DNA of 44,450 nucleotides from Planctomycetota bacterium (GTDB taxonomy: Bacteria; Planctomycetota; SZUA-567). Positions 26,861-34,863 of this stretch are shown here, one piece after another. The stretch covers positions 1-44,450 of the forward strand of contig JAGUZQ010000097.1 of the NCBI GenBank assembly GCA_020060765.1. The letters run 5' to 3'. Position 1 is the first letter of the stretch, and every line of letters starts with the position of its first letter. The translations under genes and the position numbers were made by a program. The notes below the pieces were generated by a model that was not told where the DNA came from, made no database searches, and saw nothing but the letters and a program-made list of their open reading frames with translations.

Positions 26861-28036
26861 TCATGCCTGGGAAGATACCGTTTCCTGGAAATGACAATAG
26901 CGGCAGACGCCGTCTTTCCATACTTCCAGCGGGTGCCATTTTTCGTCGGCGATGACGAAGTCGGCGAAGTATCCCGCTTCCAGCGCGCCGACGCGGTCAA
27001 GTCCCAGCGATTGCGCCTGGTTGAACCCGGCGCAGCGGATCAGTTCCGCATCAGGCAGCATACGCAAGGTACGCAGGTGTTGCAAGCTTTCGTGAAAGCG
27101 CGAGACGCTGCCTGCGACCATGCCGCTTTCGAGAGTGGCGCGGCGGTTTTTAACCGTTACGGGGAGTTCGCCTAAGACATAATTGCCGTCCGGCATACCC
27201 GCCGCCCGCATTGCGTCGGTGATGAGCATGATCCTGTTTGCGCCCTTGCAGCGGAAGATGATTTTCAGCATCTCGTCGCTCAAGTGAACGCCGTCGGCGA
27301 TAATCTCGACCAGCACATCGTCGGCCACTAACCCCCCGCCGACCATGCCGGGACGCAGATGATGCAACGGCGTCATGATGTTGCAGAAATGGGTGAGGTG
27401 TTTCATTCCCGCCGCGCGCGCTTGTTCAAACAAATCGAAGTCAGCCGTGCTATGCGCGCCCGAAGGCATGACTCCCTCCCGCGCGAGTTGGCGGATCAAA
27501 TCGAGCGCGCCGGGAAGCTCCGGGGAAAGAGAAAGCACCTTTACCGGGCAGATGGCGCGCGCGGCATGAACCAGTGCGATGTCGGGGCAACGCAGATGCG
27601 CGGGATTCTGCGCTCCCGCGCCCTCGGGATTGATGAAAGGCCCTTCCAGATGCGCCCCGAGCAGCCGCGACCCGTCGCCGGGATGGCTGGCATAGCGGGC
27701 GGCGGCGCGGAGAGCGGCGAAGATGTTTTCCTCCCCCACCGTCAGGGTCGTGGCCAGCATCGAAGTAACGCCCTCTGCGATTTTTCCGCAGCCGATGGTT
27801 TGAAATGCCTCGTCGGTAGCGTCGCAAAAATCCGCACCCAGGCAACCGTGAAAATGAATATCGATAAATCCCGGCAGCAGATAGTTTTCATTCACGTCCA
27901 CGATCCGCGCCGCCTGCGGCAGCTTTTCCCCCGCGCGATAAACCGCTTCGATCAACCCGTCGTTGACCAGCAGGGAAGCGCCGGAATTGTCGATGCCAGC
28001 GGAAACCAGGTGTGCGTTTTTGAATAAGGTTCTCAT
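26861..28036 (-). CDS. nagA: N-acetylglucosamine-6-phosphate deacetylase
   Basis: The protein is 391 residues from the ATG at 28036, which overlaps the NagB stop by one base (TGATG); an upstream in-frame ATG lies within nagB. The amidohydrolase fold shows the metal site FIDIHFHG (His61, His63), GAHLEGPFIN with Glu131, the HLTHFCNIM and GVHLSDE segments, and LITDAMRAAG with the catalytic Asp. It removes acetate from GlcNAc-6-phosphate and so feeds NagB. Its position directly after nagB, with overlap, supports a catabolic operon. Confidence 0.93.
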   Translation of the reverse strand: MRTLFKNAHLVSAGIDNSGASLLVNDGLIEAVYRAGEKLPQAARIVDVNENYLLPGFIDIHFHGCLGADFCDATDEAFQTIGCGKIAEGVTSMLATTLTVGEENIFAALRAAARYASHPGDGSRLLGAHLEGPFINPEGAGAQNPAHLRCPDIALVHAARAICPVKVLSLSPELPGALDLIRQLAREGVMPSGAHSTADFDLFEQARAAGMKHLTHFCNIMTPLHHLRPGMVGGGLVADDVLVEIIADGVHLSDEMLKIIFRCKGANRIMLITDAMRAAGMPDGNYVLGELPVTVKNRRATLESGMVAGSVSRFHESLQHLRTLRMLPDAELIRCAGFNQAQSLGLDRVGALEAGYFADFVIADEKWHPLEVWKDGVCRYCHFQETVSSQA

Positions 28037-28824
28037 CACGTATTCCCGTCGGCAAGCGATATGACGTCGCCGCAATAGATGATCTCGGCTTCCGGTACGC
28101 CGAGCAGGAAAGACGCGGGCAATTCTGCTGTGATTCCGCCTTTTTTGATTTGCGCAATCGGTTCCCGCTGTTCCGCAAAACAGGCGAGCAAGAGATGTTG
28201 CCTCGCTGACAGGATTTGCTTCATTCCCATGGTGACGGCGCGCCGAGGCACGATATCTTTCCCGGCAGCAGTCAGGCGACAGTTGGTCTCGATAGTCTGT
28301 GCAGCCAGGCCGATCACTCGGCTGGGCAGCGCGGCGAATTCCTCCGTCGTAATTTCGTCGCTCGACACTGGTTCGTTAAAGGCGATATGCCCGTTGAAAC
28401 CGATTCCCAGAAGTTGCAGATCAAGACCTCCGGCGCCTGCCAGCCGTGCGTCAAAGACGCCGGGATCAACCGGATCGGGGAAATGGGCGTGCGCGGCGGT
28501 GGAAAAGCCAAGTCCCTCATGCAAGCGGGAGAAAAAATTCTCGTGCATGTATTTCCGGTAACTTAACGGGTGTGAATATGGCACCGCCTTGCCGTCATCG
28601 CCGACGTATTCGTCGAGATTCCAGGTATGCAGATGTTGCAGCGGAATCCGGTTTTCGTTCAGCAGGTCGGCGAGGAGTTCGTAAAGCCCGAGCATGGTGT
28701 TGCCGGTGGCCAACCCTATATTGACCGGTTTGCCTTTTACCGTGCGGTCGGCGATTTTCTCGTAGATTTTCCGCGCTCCGATTGCGCTCATTTCTTTGTA
28801 GTGCGCAACCCTGCTCCAGATCAT
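28036..28824 (-). CDS. nagB: Glucosamine-6-phosphate deaminase
   Basis: The protein is 262 residues from the ATG at 28824, seven bases after AAAGGA; a longer in-frame start at 28869 has no good site. Key segments are GLATGNTMLGLY (phosphate loop), NLDEYVG with catalytic Asp71 and Glu72, GIGFNGHIAFNEP with the active-site His, and VTMGMKQIL. It converts glucosamine-6-phosphate to fructose-6-phosphate and ammonia, which the PPi-phosphofructokinase could then use. It is first in the operon and divergent from an AraC regulator. Confidence 0.94.
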   Translation of the reverse strand: MIWSRVAHYKEMSAIGARKIYEKIADRTVKGKPVNIGLATGNTMLGLYELLADLLNENRIPLQHLHTWNLDEYVGDDGKAVPYSHPLSYRKYMHENFFSRLHEGLGFSTAAHAHFPDPVDPGVFDARLAGAGGLDLQLLGIGFNGHIAFNEPVSSDEITTEEFAALPSRVIGLAAQTIETNCRLTAAGKDIVPRRAVTMGMKQILSARQHLLLACFAEQREPIAQIKKGGITAELPASFLLGVPEAEIIYCGDVISLADGNT

Positions 28825-28891
28825 GACGGATTCCTTTGCATATTGAATTTTCCTGTTGGTACTGTACAATGTAATGAGTTAATTGGAATGG
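28825..28891. promoter_or_regulatory. Divergent promoter region between nagB and the AraC gene
   Basis: These 67 bases separate the two divergent starts. On the plus strand TTGGTA and TACAAT can be seen, but too close together for a standard promoter. On the minus strand TTGTAC lies 18 bases before CAATAT, a weak match. GTACTGTAC near 28858-28866 is a short palindrome that could be an operator half-site. Regulation of the operon by the AraC protein from this region is an inference. Confidence 0.4.
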
Positions 28892-29722
28892 ATGAACCGT
28901 GCAGGTTCATACACTTTTGGTGCAGAAATGAAATTTTTCGACAATCTGAAATTTGCCACGGCGGGACACCAGAAGAACTTCCGCAAATCCTGCGACGCTC
29001 CGCCGCTCTATTACGGATTGCAGTTTATCCTATCCGGTGAAATAGAAATCTCGGTCGACCATCAGCCGCACCAGCGCGACAAAGGCCCGGTCGCCTTTCT
29101 TACCTGCCCCGAGTACAACTATAATTATTACACTCCGGCAACAGGCGAGCGCGAACATTACTGGATCTGCTTTTACGGGGAACGGGTACGCGACTATCTG
29201 GCGGGAGAATTGTTTGCGGTCGACCCGCGAAAAATGCTGATCCGGCTGGCTAATCCGGAGTTGTTCCTCGCGCAGGTGCAGGAACTGGTGCAATTGGTGC
29301 GAAGCGGCTCCCGGCACGAAAAGGCGGTGCTGCTGCTGGAGAACCTGCTGCTCCTGCTGCAAGACAAAAAGGAATCGCGCGAATTGCCCCGGCGCTATTC
29401 CGCGCAGTTCGATTCTCTGGTTTCAAGAATCAGGCTTGCTCCCGAAAAAAATTGGGATTTTACCGCGCAGGCACAAGCATTCTCGATCAGTCTGAATCAT
29501 TTCAACCGGATGTTTCGCGCCTTTTATGACAACTCTCCCCAGCAGTTCGTTATCCAGTGTCGGCTGCTGAAGGCGGCTGATTTGCTGATCTCAACCTATT
29601 ATTCGATTGCGGAGATTTCACACTTGGTCGGGATCGACAACGAACTTTATTTTTCGCGCCTCTTCAAGAAGAAATTCCAGGAATCCCCCCGGAATTACCG
29701 CGCCGAGTTCGGTTCCTCCTGA
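28892..29722 (+). CDS. AraC family transcriptional regulator
   Basis: The protein is 276 residues from the ATG at 28892; TTG 28883 and ATG 28928 are alternatives. Residues about 30-100 are a cupin-like sensory domain (YGLQFILSGEIEISV). The C-terminal 95 residues hold the double helix-turn-helix (FSISLNHFNRMFRAF; SIAEISHLVGIDNELYFSRLFKKKF). The protein probably senses an amino sugar or lyase product and controls the divergent nagB operon, which is inference from position. Its last 28 bases overlap the 3' end of the convergent heparinase-like gene. Confidence 0.88.
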   Translation: MNRAGSYTFGAEMKFFDNLKFATAGHQKNFRKSCDAPPLYYGLQFILSGEIEISVDHQPHQRDKGPVAFLTCPEYNYNYYTPATGEREHYWICFYGERVRDYLAGELFAVDPRKMLIRLANPELFLAQVQELVQLVRSGSRHEKAVLLLENLLLLLQDKKESRELPRRYSAQFDSLVSRIRLAPEKNWDFTAQAQAFSISLNHFNRMFRAFYDNSPQQFVIQCRLLKAADLLISTYYSIAEISHLVGIDNELYFSRLFKKKFQESPRNYRAEFGSS

Positions 29723-32541
29723 CTTCCCGGCAGCACGTAAGTCAAACCGCCTTTGACATCCCAACAGGGATAATAGGTCATTACCACCCGGTCCGCTTCC
29801 AGGCGCATACCGGTTTCGCCCTCGACCAGAATCGCGCTAGAGCCGGCGTCATCTGGCAAAATATCTTTTACGATATAGGAATGCCTGCGTCCCTCCCCGT
29901 CGAGGATAAGGATAAGATCGCCCGGATTCGCCTTGCCGCGCAAATCTCCGGAAACCGTGAAGGAGTTACGCTTGTCTCCCTGACTGGTACTCGCGACAGA
30001 CAGAACTTTGCCAGTCAATGGCGTAGCGCCAAAAGCTGCGGCTGCCTGCTGGTTACCGGCGGCATCTGTCTGCTGCCAGGTCAGTTTACCGGGAAAGGCG
30101 TGGAATGTGTCGACGCGGTTATCGGCAAGAGTAATTCTGACTGCTACTTCTCCATCGACAGTGGCTTCATTCACGTTTAGTGTTTTAAGCGTCGCCTGTC
30201 CGTCAGCAATTTCGTAAGCGGCAACAAAAACATTTTCCGGCCCCTGCCTGCGCAGGCAGAGAAATTCCGAGGTTTCGGATGTTTCGCACTTAGTCGAACT
30301 TACAACCCCCGGTTTGCCCCAACACGAAGGCTCGCTTTCCAGTCGGATAGCAGGGCCTGCGGCAATCAACACATCAGTCTCTTTTCCGCCTGCGATAAGA
30401 GTACGGAGTTTAGCACCACCAGGCGCGGCAAAGATCGCCACGGTTTCCTGGTCGCATTTCTCCATGCCGCGTTTGATTTGCAGATGTTCGCCGAGTTTTC
30501 CGGAAATCTCCCGCAAAGGAGGAAGGTTTCCCTCACCCAGTTCGATACGGTAACGCGTGGAAAGGTTGCCGTGCAGCATCCAATCGTGCCGGTTGCCGCC
30601 CTTGACGCGAAAGATGTCGAGCACATAGCTGCGCTTTTCGTCGATTTTCACCAGCGCCAGCGTCCGGTCGTAGATTTCCGCTTTTTTTTCATAAGCGCGG
30701 CTGCCGTCGACTTCCACGATCTTGATTTCCGACCGGGTTGAATCCCACAAGCGTAGCTGCCCCAGATCATCGCAAAATCCCCGCCAACCGCCCCAGAGAT
30801 CTCCATACTTGTAATGAGGGTATTGATAAACCACATCGTCTGGTTTCTGTCGCATATGTTCCTTGAAGCCTTGCTGATTGGTTTCATCTATCACTACGGT
30901 GTTGTGCGCATAGGTGCTGACATTCCAGTCATGTAGTCCCCGGTAACCAGTTTCAGAAGCTATTTCCTCTCCGCCCGCCCAGAGCGCCATTCCCAGCGAG
31001 TCATAATGGTCGTGTCCCGCGAAATCGTCCCAATGCAGATACAACCGCCACTGGTTATTCCCATCACCGCGCCCCAACATTCCCACCCCCGACGCGCCGA
31101 GTAAAAATGACTGTGCGGAAGTGGGCGGATTTCCGAAACGAAATTGCGCGTTCCAGGTGGTGTCTTCCAGCGCGATGGATTGACCGTTAGGCAGCGCCAA
31201 CAGGTTGAACGCAGTCTTGATGCGATTGAAGTCTGCGGAATATTTCTCCATCAGATCGAGTCCGTCGTAGCGGCTCTTGTCCACGGCGTCTGCGTAACCG
31301 ACCGGGTCGGACCAGCCGCGCAGGAATTCCGCCGTTTTCAACAAGCCTTCTGTCACGCCCCATCCGTATGCCTCGGTTCCTTCGCACCAGAATCCGTCGC
31401 GACGGTAGCCAATTCTTAGCATTTCCTCCAGCCAGCGCACGGCGATATGCACGTATTCCGGTCGCCGCAGGCGCTTGCCGAAATACGCCATGCCGTGGAT
31501 GCGATTCTGACTCTGATTATGCAATGGCTGAAACGTAAGCAGTTGGTATTTTTCTATCATTTTGGTAAACAATCCGTTCTCGATCGTATCCTTTCCGACG
31601 GAGGACAGAGAGTTGAAACTTTCGCTGTTCCTGACCAAGGCATACGCATCTGCCAGGCCTGCGGTCTGATTCAAATCGTGCACATTGCCCCAGTATCCCC
31701 ACAAACCGAAATGCCAGGCCTCGCGGGGAGGCACCTTGTCCAAAGTAACCGACTTGGCTTCTTCGCCGGGTTTCAAGTTTCCTTCGGAAGGCTTATAATG
31801 CAATTGCCACTGGTCGAAAACTTCACCGAAACGATGCAGGATCAGGCAGGCGCGATGGGCAAAATGCTCCTCACCCGTGGCTTCGTACAGCAAACTGTAA
31901 TAGAGCGCCGCGCATTTCAGCAGCGAATGCCAGAGGTTGAGCGAACCGCGACCGTCGAATTTGGCGGCAAGTTCCTCGTCGGTCATGGCTTCAAAATTGC
32001 GCAACGCGTGGCGATAAATAATGACAAAGCGTTGTTTCGCTTCCTCATCGTCGTAATACAGCCAGAGGTCGCGCAATGCGCCCGCCAGATAAGTGAAGCG
32101 GGTATTGCCTGGACTTGGCTCCCGACCGAGATGAAGATAGGCGACCCGGTAGTGATCGGCGCGATATGACAGGAAATCGTGCATGGCGCGGTCGGCTGGC
32201 AAGTCTCGCGGCAAGCCGAAATCGCCAAATTTGTCGTTCAGACTCTGAATCAATTGCTCCCGGGGAACAGACAGTTCGTCTTTCAGATAACTGCGCAGAT
32301 AGGCCTCCGCCTTGCCCGGAACTTTCCCGCTACGCACGTTTTCGCGGTCATAATCCAGGGTGGGATGCCGCTCCAGAAAATCCAGCTTGCCGATGATCGG
32401 GGCAGGAGAAGTTTTTTTGTCAGAGCGAGGCATTTTCGTCTCCGGGGAGGAATCCGGTTTTCCCGCATCACAACCGGAGGAATATACGAATGCCGCGGCG
32501 GCAAGAATAAATGCGCAGAAAAATATACATTTCATTGTCAT
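29695..32541 (-). CDS. Heparinase II/III family polysaccharide lyase-like lipoprotein
   Basis: The protein is 948 residues from the ATG at 32541 (AGGAGA upstream). A lipoprotein-like signal ends in SSGC (Cys24), a weak lipobox, so periplasmic or surface anchoring is likely. Residues about 100-450 are helical, as in the alpha/alpha toroid of this family. The heparinase II/III C-terminal beta domain follows, with FAGHDHYDSLGMALWAGG and STYAHNTVVIDE as its typical blocks; these His and Tyr residues belong to the catalytic region. Family lyases cut uronic-acid polysaccharides by beta-elimination, yielding unsaturated uronates and amino sugars. The exact polymer is unknown. The gene is convergent with the AraC gene and overlaps it by 28 bases. 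Confidence 0.85.
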   Translation of the reverse strand: MTMKCIFFCAFILAAAAFVYSSGCDAGKPDSSPETKMPRSDKKTSPAPIIGKLDFLERHPTLDYDRENVRSGKVPGKAEAYLRSYLKDELSVPREQLIQSLNDKFGDFGLPRDLPADRAMHDFLSYRADHYRVAYLHLGREPSPGNTRFTYLAGALRDLWLYYDDEEAKQRFVIIYRHALRNFEAMTDEELAAKFDGRGSLNLWHSLLKCAALYYSLLYEATGEEHFAHRACLILHRFGEVFDQWQLHYKPSEGNLKPGEEAKSVTLDKVPPREAWHFGLWGYWGNVHDLNQTAGLADAYALVRNSESFNSLSSVGKDTIENGLFTKMIEKYQLLTFQPLHNQSQNRIHGMAYFGKRLRRPEYVHIAVRWLEEMLRIGYRRDGFWCEGTEAYGWGVTEGLLKTAEFLRGWSDPVGYADAVDKSRYDGLDLMEKYSADFNRIKTAFNLLALPNGQSIALEDTTWNAQFRFGNPPTSAQSFLLGASGVGMLGRGDGNNQWRLYLHWDDFAGHDHYDSLGMALWAGGEEIASETGYRGLHDWNVSTYAHNTVVIDETNQQGFKEHMRQKPDDVVYQYPHYKYGDLWGGWRGFCDDLGQLRLWDSTRSEIKIVEVDGSRAYEKKAEIYDRTLALVKIDEKRSYVLDIFRVKGGNRHDWMLHGNLSTRYRIELGEGNLPPLREISGKLGEHLQIKRGMEKCDQETVAIFAAPGGAKLRTLIAGGKETDVLIAAGPAIRLESEPSCWGKPGVVSSTKCETSETSEFLCLRRQGPENVFVAAYEIADGQATLKTLNVNEATVDGEVAVRITLADNRVDTFHAFPGKLTWQQTDAAGNQQAAAAFGATPLTGKVLSVASTSQGDKRNSFTVSGDLRGKANPGDLILILDGEGRRHSYIVKDILPDDAGSSAILVEGETGMRLEADRVVMTYYPCWDVKGGLTYVLPGSQEEPNSAR

Positions 32542-32589
32542 GTTCTCTCCTGTCAATCGGGTTGAGGCCATAGAGACAACTATCAGGCA

Positions 32590-33978
32590 CTAGGGATTAG
32601 GCAGCCAAAGCATCCTTTCCCCGCTGGGCACATTGGGAATAGGCGCAAAATGATTACCGACATGCCCATCCATGTACATCAGGTTGACGCGCCCGGAATG
32701 GCGCGGTTCTACTCCGCTGACAGTGATTTCCGCCGTCCAGATGGGATTCAGGAATACCTGGGTTTCACGTTCGGTTATGCCGCATAATTCGGAAGGATAC
32801 TTTATGCTGGAAAAACGCTTTGGCGCAAACGTCGTGGAAGTATTTGAACAATAATGGAAAATCTGGTGATTGGCGGCATAGCTTGTATACCGCCCCAATT
32901 CATAATGCTTTACCTGATCGTCCTTGCATTGAAATGAAGGGAAATTCTCCACCGTCGCGTCACAGCCGAAATACGACTGCAATTGATCGTAGAAACTTTT
33001 GTAATATGTTACCGGAGCTATTGTTCTGGTGGCACGGGAATAGGGCAGATAACCGCGTTCATCACCGACATACGAAGTGACAGCCATACCGAACATCTTC
33101 AGGTTGTTCGCACACTCTATTTCTCTCGCTTTCGCCACAGCCGCGTGAACGGTCGGCAGCAGCAAGGCGGCGAGAATGGAAAGGATGGCAATTACTACCA
33201 ACAGTTCCACCAAGGTAAACCCCGCCCGTGATTTTCTTCTACCTATTTCCGCCCGGTCATATATCATCTTCCACACTCCTTCCAATACGGGGTCGCATAC
33301 GCTGCCCTTACATGGCTGTACTTCGATTTGTTTGATATTTTTCAATGCCCCTATTGCTATCTGCCCGGAGGCGGGATCTGGGTTAACTCTATTTCCGGAA
33401 CCCTTTTTGGGTAAAGAGATCGTTCTGAGGCGTGCCCGTTCTTCTTGCGACAGTCTATCTTCCGCTACGACTTTTCTAATTATATCATCCCATTCGCCCC
33501 TTGCCTCTAATTCCGAACGCATATCAACCAAGGTCTGGCCAAGACGGGTAACCATGACGCTGCCATGACTTTCAATAGCAGAGAGATTTAATGATACTTT
33601 ATGGCTTACAATCTCATCAGGGATTCTTTTCTGGAAGCGAGGCGGAACAGTCATGTGAACTTCTGTGGAATTGTATTCAGCAAAGCCATGAAAAGCCAAG
33701 GCGCTATTGTGACTGATAATCCCTTGCGGTTGATCTTGCTGATTTCGGCTCCAGAGGCACCATTTTGTGAAATCTGAATTCATGGAATCTGGATATCCAG
33801 GTAGGCGGTATAGACCCGGCAATATTTTGTCCCAATTACCTTTTTTGACGTGAAAGCTATGATTATCTCTCAAATAACCTACTTTAGCAGCTAGACTTGC
33901 AGAAAAATACCCATATTGCTTATCTGCAAAACTCTGAAGATCGATTTTTCTTGCGTTAGTAAAACCATGAAGAGGCAT
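32590..33978 (-). CDS. AbiEi-like regulatory domain fused in frame to a pseudopilin
   Basis: In this 462-residue protein, residues about 18-190 resemble the AbiEi antitoxin/transcriptional regulator family: [38 protein letters not shown], and [11 protein letters not shown] before a helical stretch. Residues 190-236 are an apparently unstructured linker. At 254 a pseudopilin begins, [14 protein letters not shown], with the hydrophobic helix and a C-terminus containing [14 protein letters not shown], an exact H-x9-DG motif. AbiEi proteins are DNA-binding antitoxins of type IV toxin-antitoxin systems. No AbiEii toxin is visible beside it. An internal start, Met238, has AAGGAG eight bases upstream and would give a 225-residue pilin. 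The 5' half is AT-richer than the window. The start at 33978 has no clear Shine-Dalgarno. Confidence 0.82.
   Translation of the reverse strand: MPLHGFTNARKIDLQSFADKQYGYFSASLAAKVGYLRDNHSFHVKKGNWDKILPGLYRLPGYPDSMNSDFTKWCLWSRNQQDQPQGIISHNSALAFHGFAEYNSTEVHMTVPPRFQKRIPDEIVSHKVSLNLSAIESHGSVMVTRLGQTLVDMRSELEARGEWDDIIRKVVAEDRLSQEERARLRTISLPKKGSGNRVNPDPASGQIAIGALKNIKQIEVQPCKGSVCDPVLEGVWKMIYDRAEIGRRKSRAGFTLVELLVVIAILSILAALLLPTVHAAVAKAREIECANNLKMFGMAVTSYVGDERGYLPYSRATRTIAPVTYYKSFYDQLQSYFGCDATVENFPSFQCKDDQVKHYELGRYTSYAANHQIFHYCSNTSTTFAPKRFSSIKYPSELCGITERETQVFLNPIWTAEITVSGVEPRHSGRVNLMYMDGHVGNHFAPIPNVPSGERMLWLPNP
33265..33281 (-). promoter_or_regulatory. Internal ribosome-binding site and start for the pilin part of the AbiEi fusion
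   Basis: AAGGAG at 33276-33281 (minus strand) lies eight bases before an ATG at 33265-33267. Translation from here yields a leader of 16 residues ([16 protein letters not shown]) followed by the pilin signature, a normal type IV leader length. The start also reads ATGA, so an upstream frame could once have ended here. Confidence 0.68.
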
Positions 33979-34260
33979 AGTATAAAATATCCCAGAAAAA
34001 CAGTTCGTTTTTTTTAGAGTATCACTTTATTTGCATTAAGCAATAATTATACGCTATTTTATGCCATCTATAATATATATATTTTTCTTTATATCCTTGC
34101 TGTATAATGTTTTTTAGATTACTGATCGATTCAAAATAATGGCAAAATTTCAAGATAGATGATCCGGAGCTTGGGCTAGAGACAGGTGGTATTGTATCGC
34201 CTTTTCTTGCATTCATTGCCGCGATTGCGCTTTTCTTGTGTTCACGCACATACTCCAATA

Positions 34261-34443
34261 TTAGGATACGATAACATTGCGCCCCTGCAACGTCGTCCTG
34301 GAACGATGTCTCCCATCACGCACCGACAGCGCCTGCCTGCCGTAGTGGCCTACACTGCGAGGCACCGTCTTCACGCCAAACGCCTCCCCCAATCGGTCCA
34401 GTTCTGCTGAAAAAAAGGCATCAGAGGGTGTGTGAAAGTCGGG
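34261..34443 (-). pseudogene. Coding-like remnant, family not recognised
   Basis: A 60-codon stop-free segment, read on the minus strand from just after a TAA at 34444-34446 to a TAA at 34261-34263, uses GC-rich third positions like real genes here. The flanks do not. It contains ELDRLGEAFGVKTVPRSVG and RTTLQGRNVIVS, and has no ATG or ribosome-binding site. It looks like the 3' end of a gene truncated by rearrangement. I cannot assign a family. Confidence 0.4.
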
Positions 34444-34453
34444 TTAAGGGATC

Positions 34454-34490
34454 CTCAATGGGGTAAATCCTAAAGATTTACTCCATTGAG
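34454..34490. repeat. 16-bp-stem inverted repeat (hairpin)
   Basis: CTCAATGGGGTAAATC at 34454-34469 and GATTTACTCCATTGAG at 34475-34490 are inverted copies with one mismatch (a G-U pair in RNA) around a five-base loop CTAAA. Neither strand has a following U-run, so it is not a standard terminator. It abuts the gene remnant and may be a mobile-element end or protein-binding palindrome. Confidence 0.75.
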
Positions 34491-34783
34491 ACAGTGATAC
34501 CGTTACATCTTATAAAGAGCCCTTTAGCCAGGGAAAAAAATTCTGCATGATTTCAGAAGTATTTTTTTGTATAGCCGCTTTGGTGTTAGCAATTTCGCCT
34601 GATTCCTGTCAGTATGGAGAGTGCCATAAAACGGTAAATTCGATTGCCTTTGATCACCCGACAGCTACAACTTTTCATTCACGTTATTTTGATTTTCACC
34701 TGCGCGGGATTACGATATAACCCGATCAGGCCATTTTCGATACGATTGCCCCGTGAAAGCCCCTGTTTTTTTACATAGGCCGG

Positions 34784-34812
34784 TTGACGTTGAAGTGAAG
34801 AACTGATACACT
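34784..34812 (+). promoter_or_regulatory. Sigma-70-type promoter of the glycan operon
   Basis: TTGACG at 34784-34789, 17 bases, and TACACT at 34807-34812 are close to both consensus hexamers with ideal spacing. Transcription from about 34819 gives a 45-base leader before the GTG start of the transaminase. No other obvious promoter was seen in the long run of closely spaced genes to 44,286. Confidence 0.72.
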
Positions 34813-34863
34813 ACCGTGTGGATTTGGTGTTATGCCGTAAACTATTGGCAGAAAGGCTTATCC

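Larger units (their letters stand above)
33979..34863. other. AT-rich intergenic scar between the AbiEi-pilin and the glycan operon
   Basis: This 885-base stretch has no complete gene that I can support. The first 170 bases are very AT-rich and may hold the promoter of the minus-strand AbiEi-pilin. A GC-richer coding-like remnant on the minus strand spans 34261-34443, a strong hairpin lies at 34454-34490, and a clear plus-strand promoter is at 34784-34812. Bases 34491-34783 are AT-rich with no recognisable ORF or repeat. A 78-codon minus-strand frame at 34022-34258 begins MEYVREHKKSAIAAM but its second half is low-quality, so I do not call it a gene. The region looks like an old integration or deletion site. 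Confidence 0.55.

Noticed and set aside
32590..33978. A complete AbiE type IV toxin-antitoxin system
   Set aside because: Only the AbiEi-like half is present; no nucleotidyltransferase toxin gene lies on either side.
34022..34258. 78-codon minus-strand ORF as a gene
   Set aside because: Its first 35 residues look plausible, but the rest is AT-driven low-complexity sequence with no known family and no clear ribosome-binding site.
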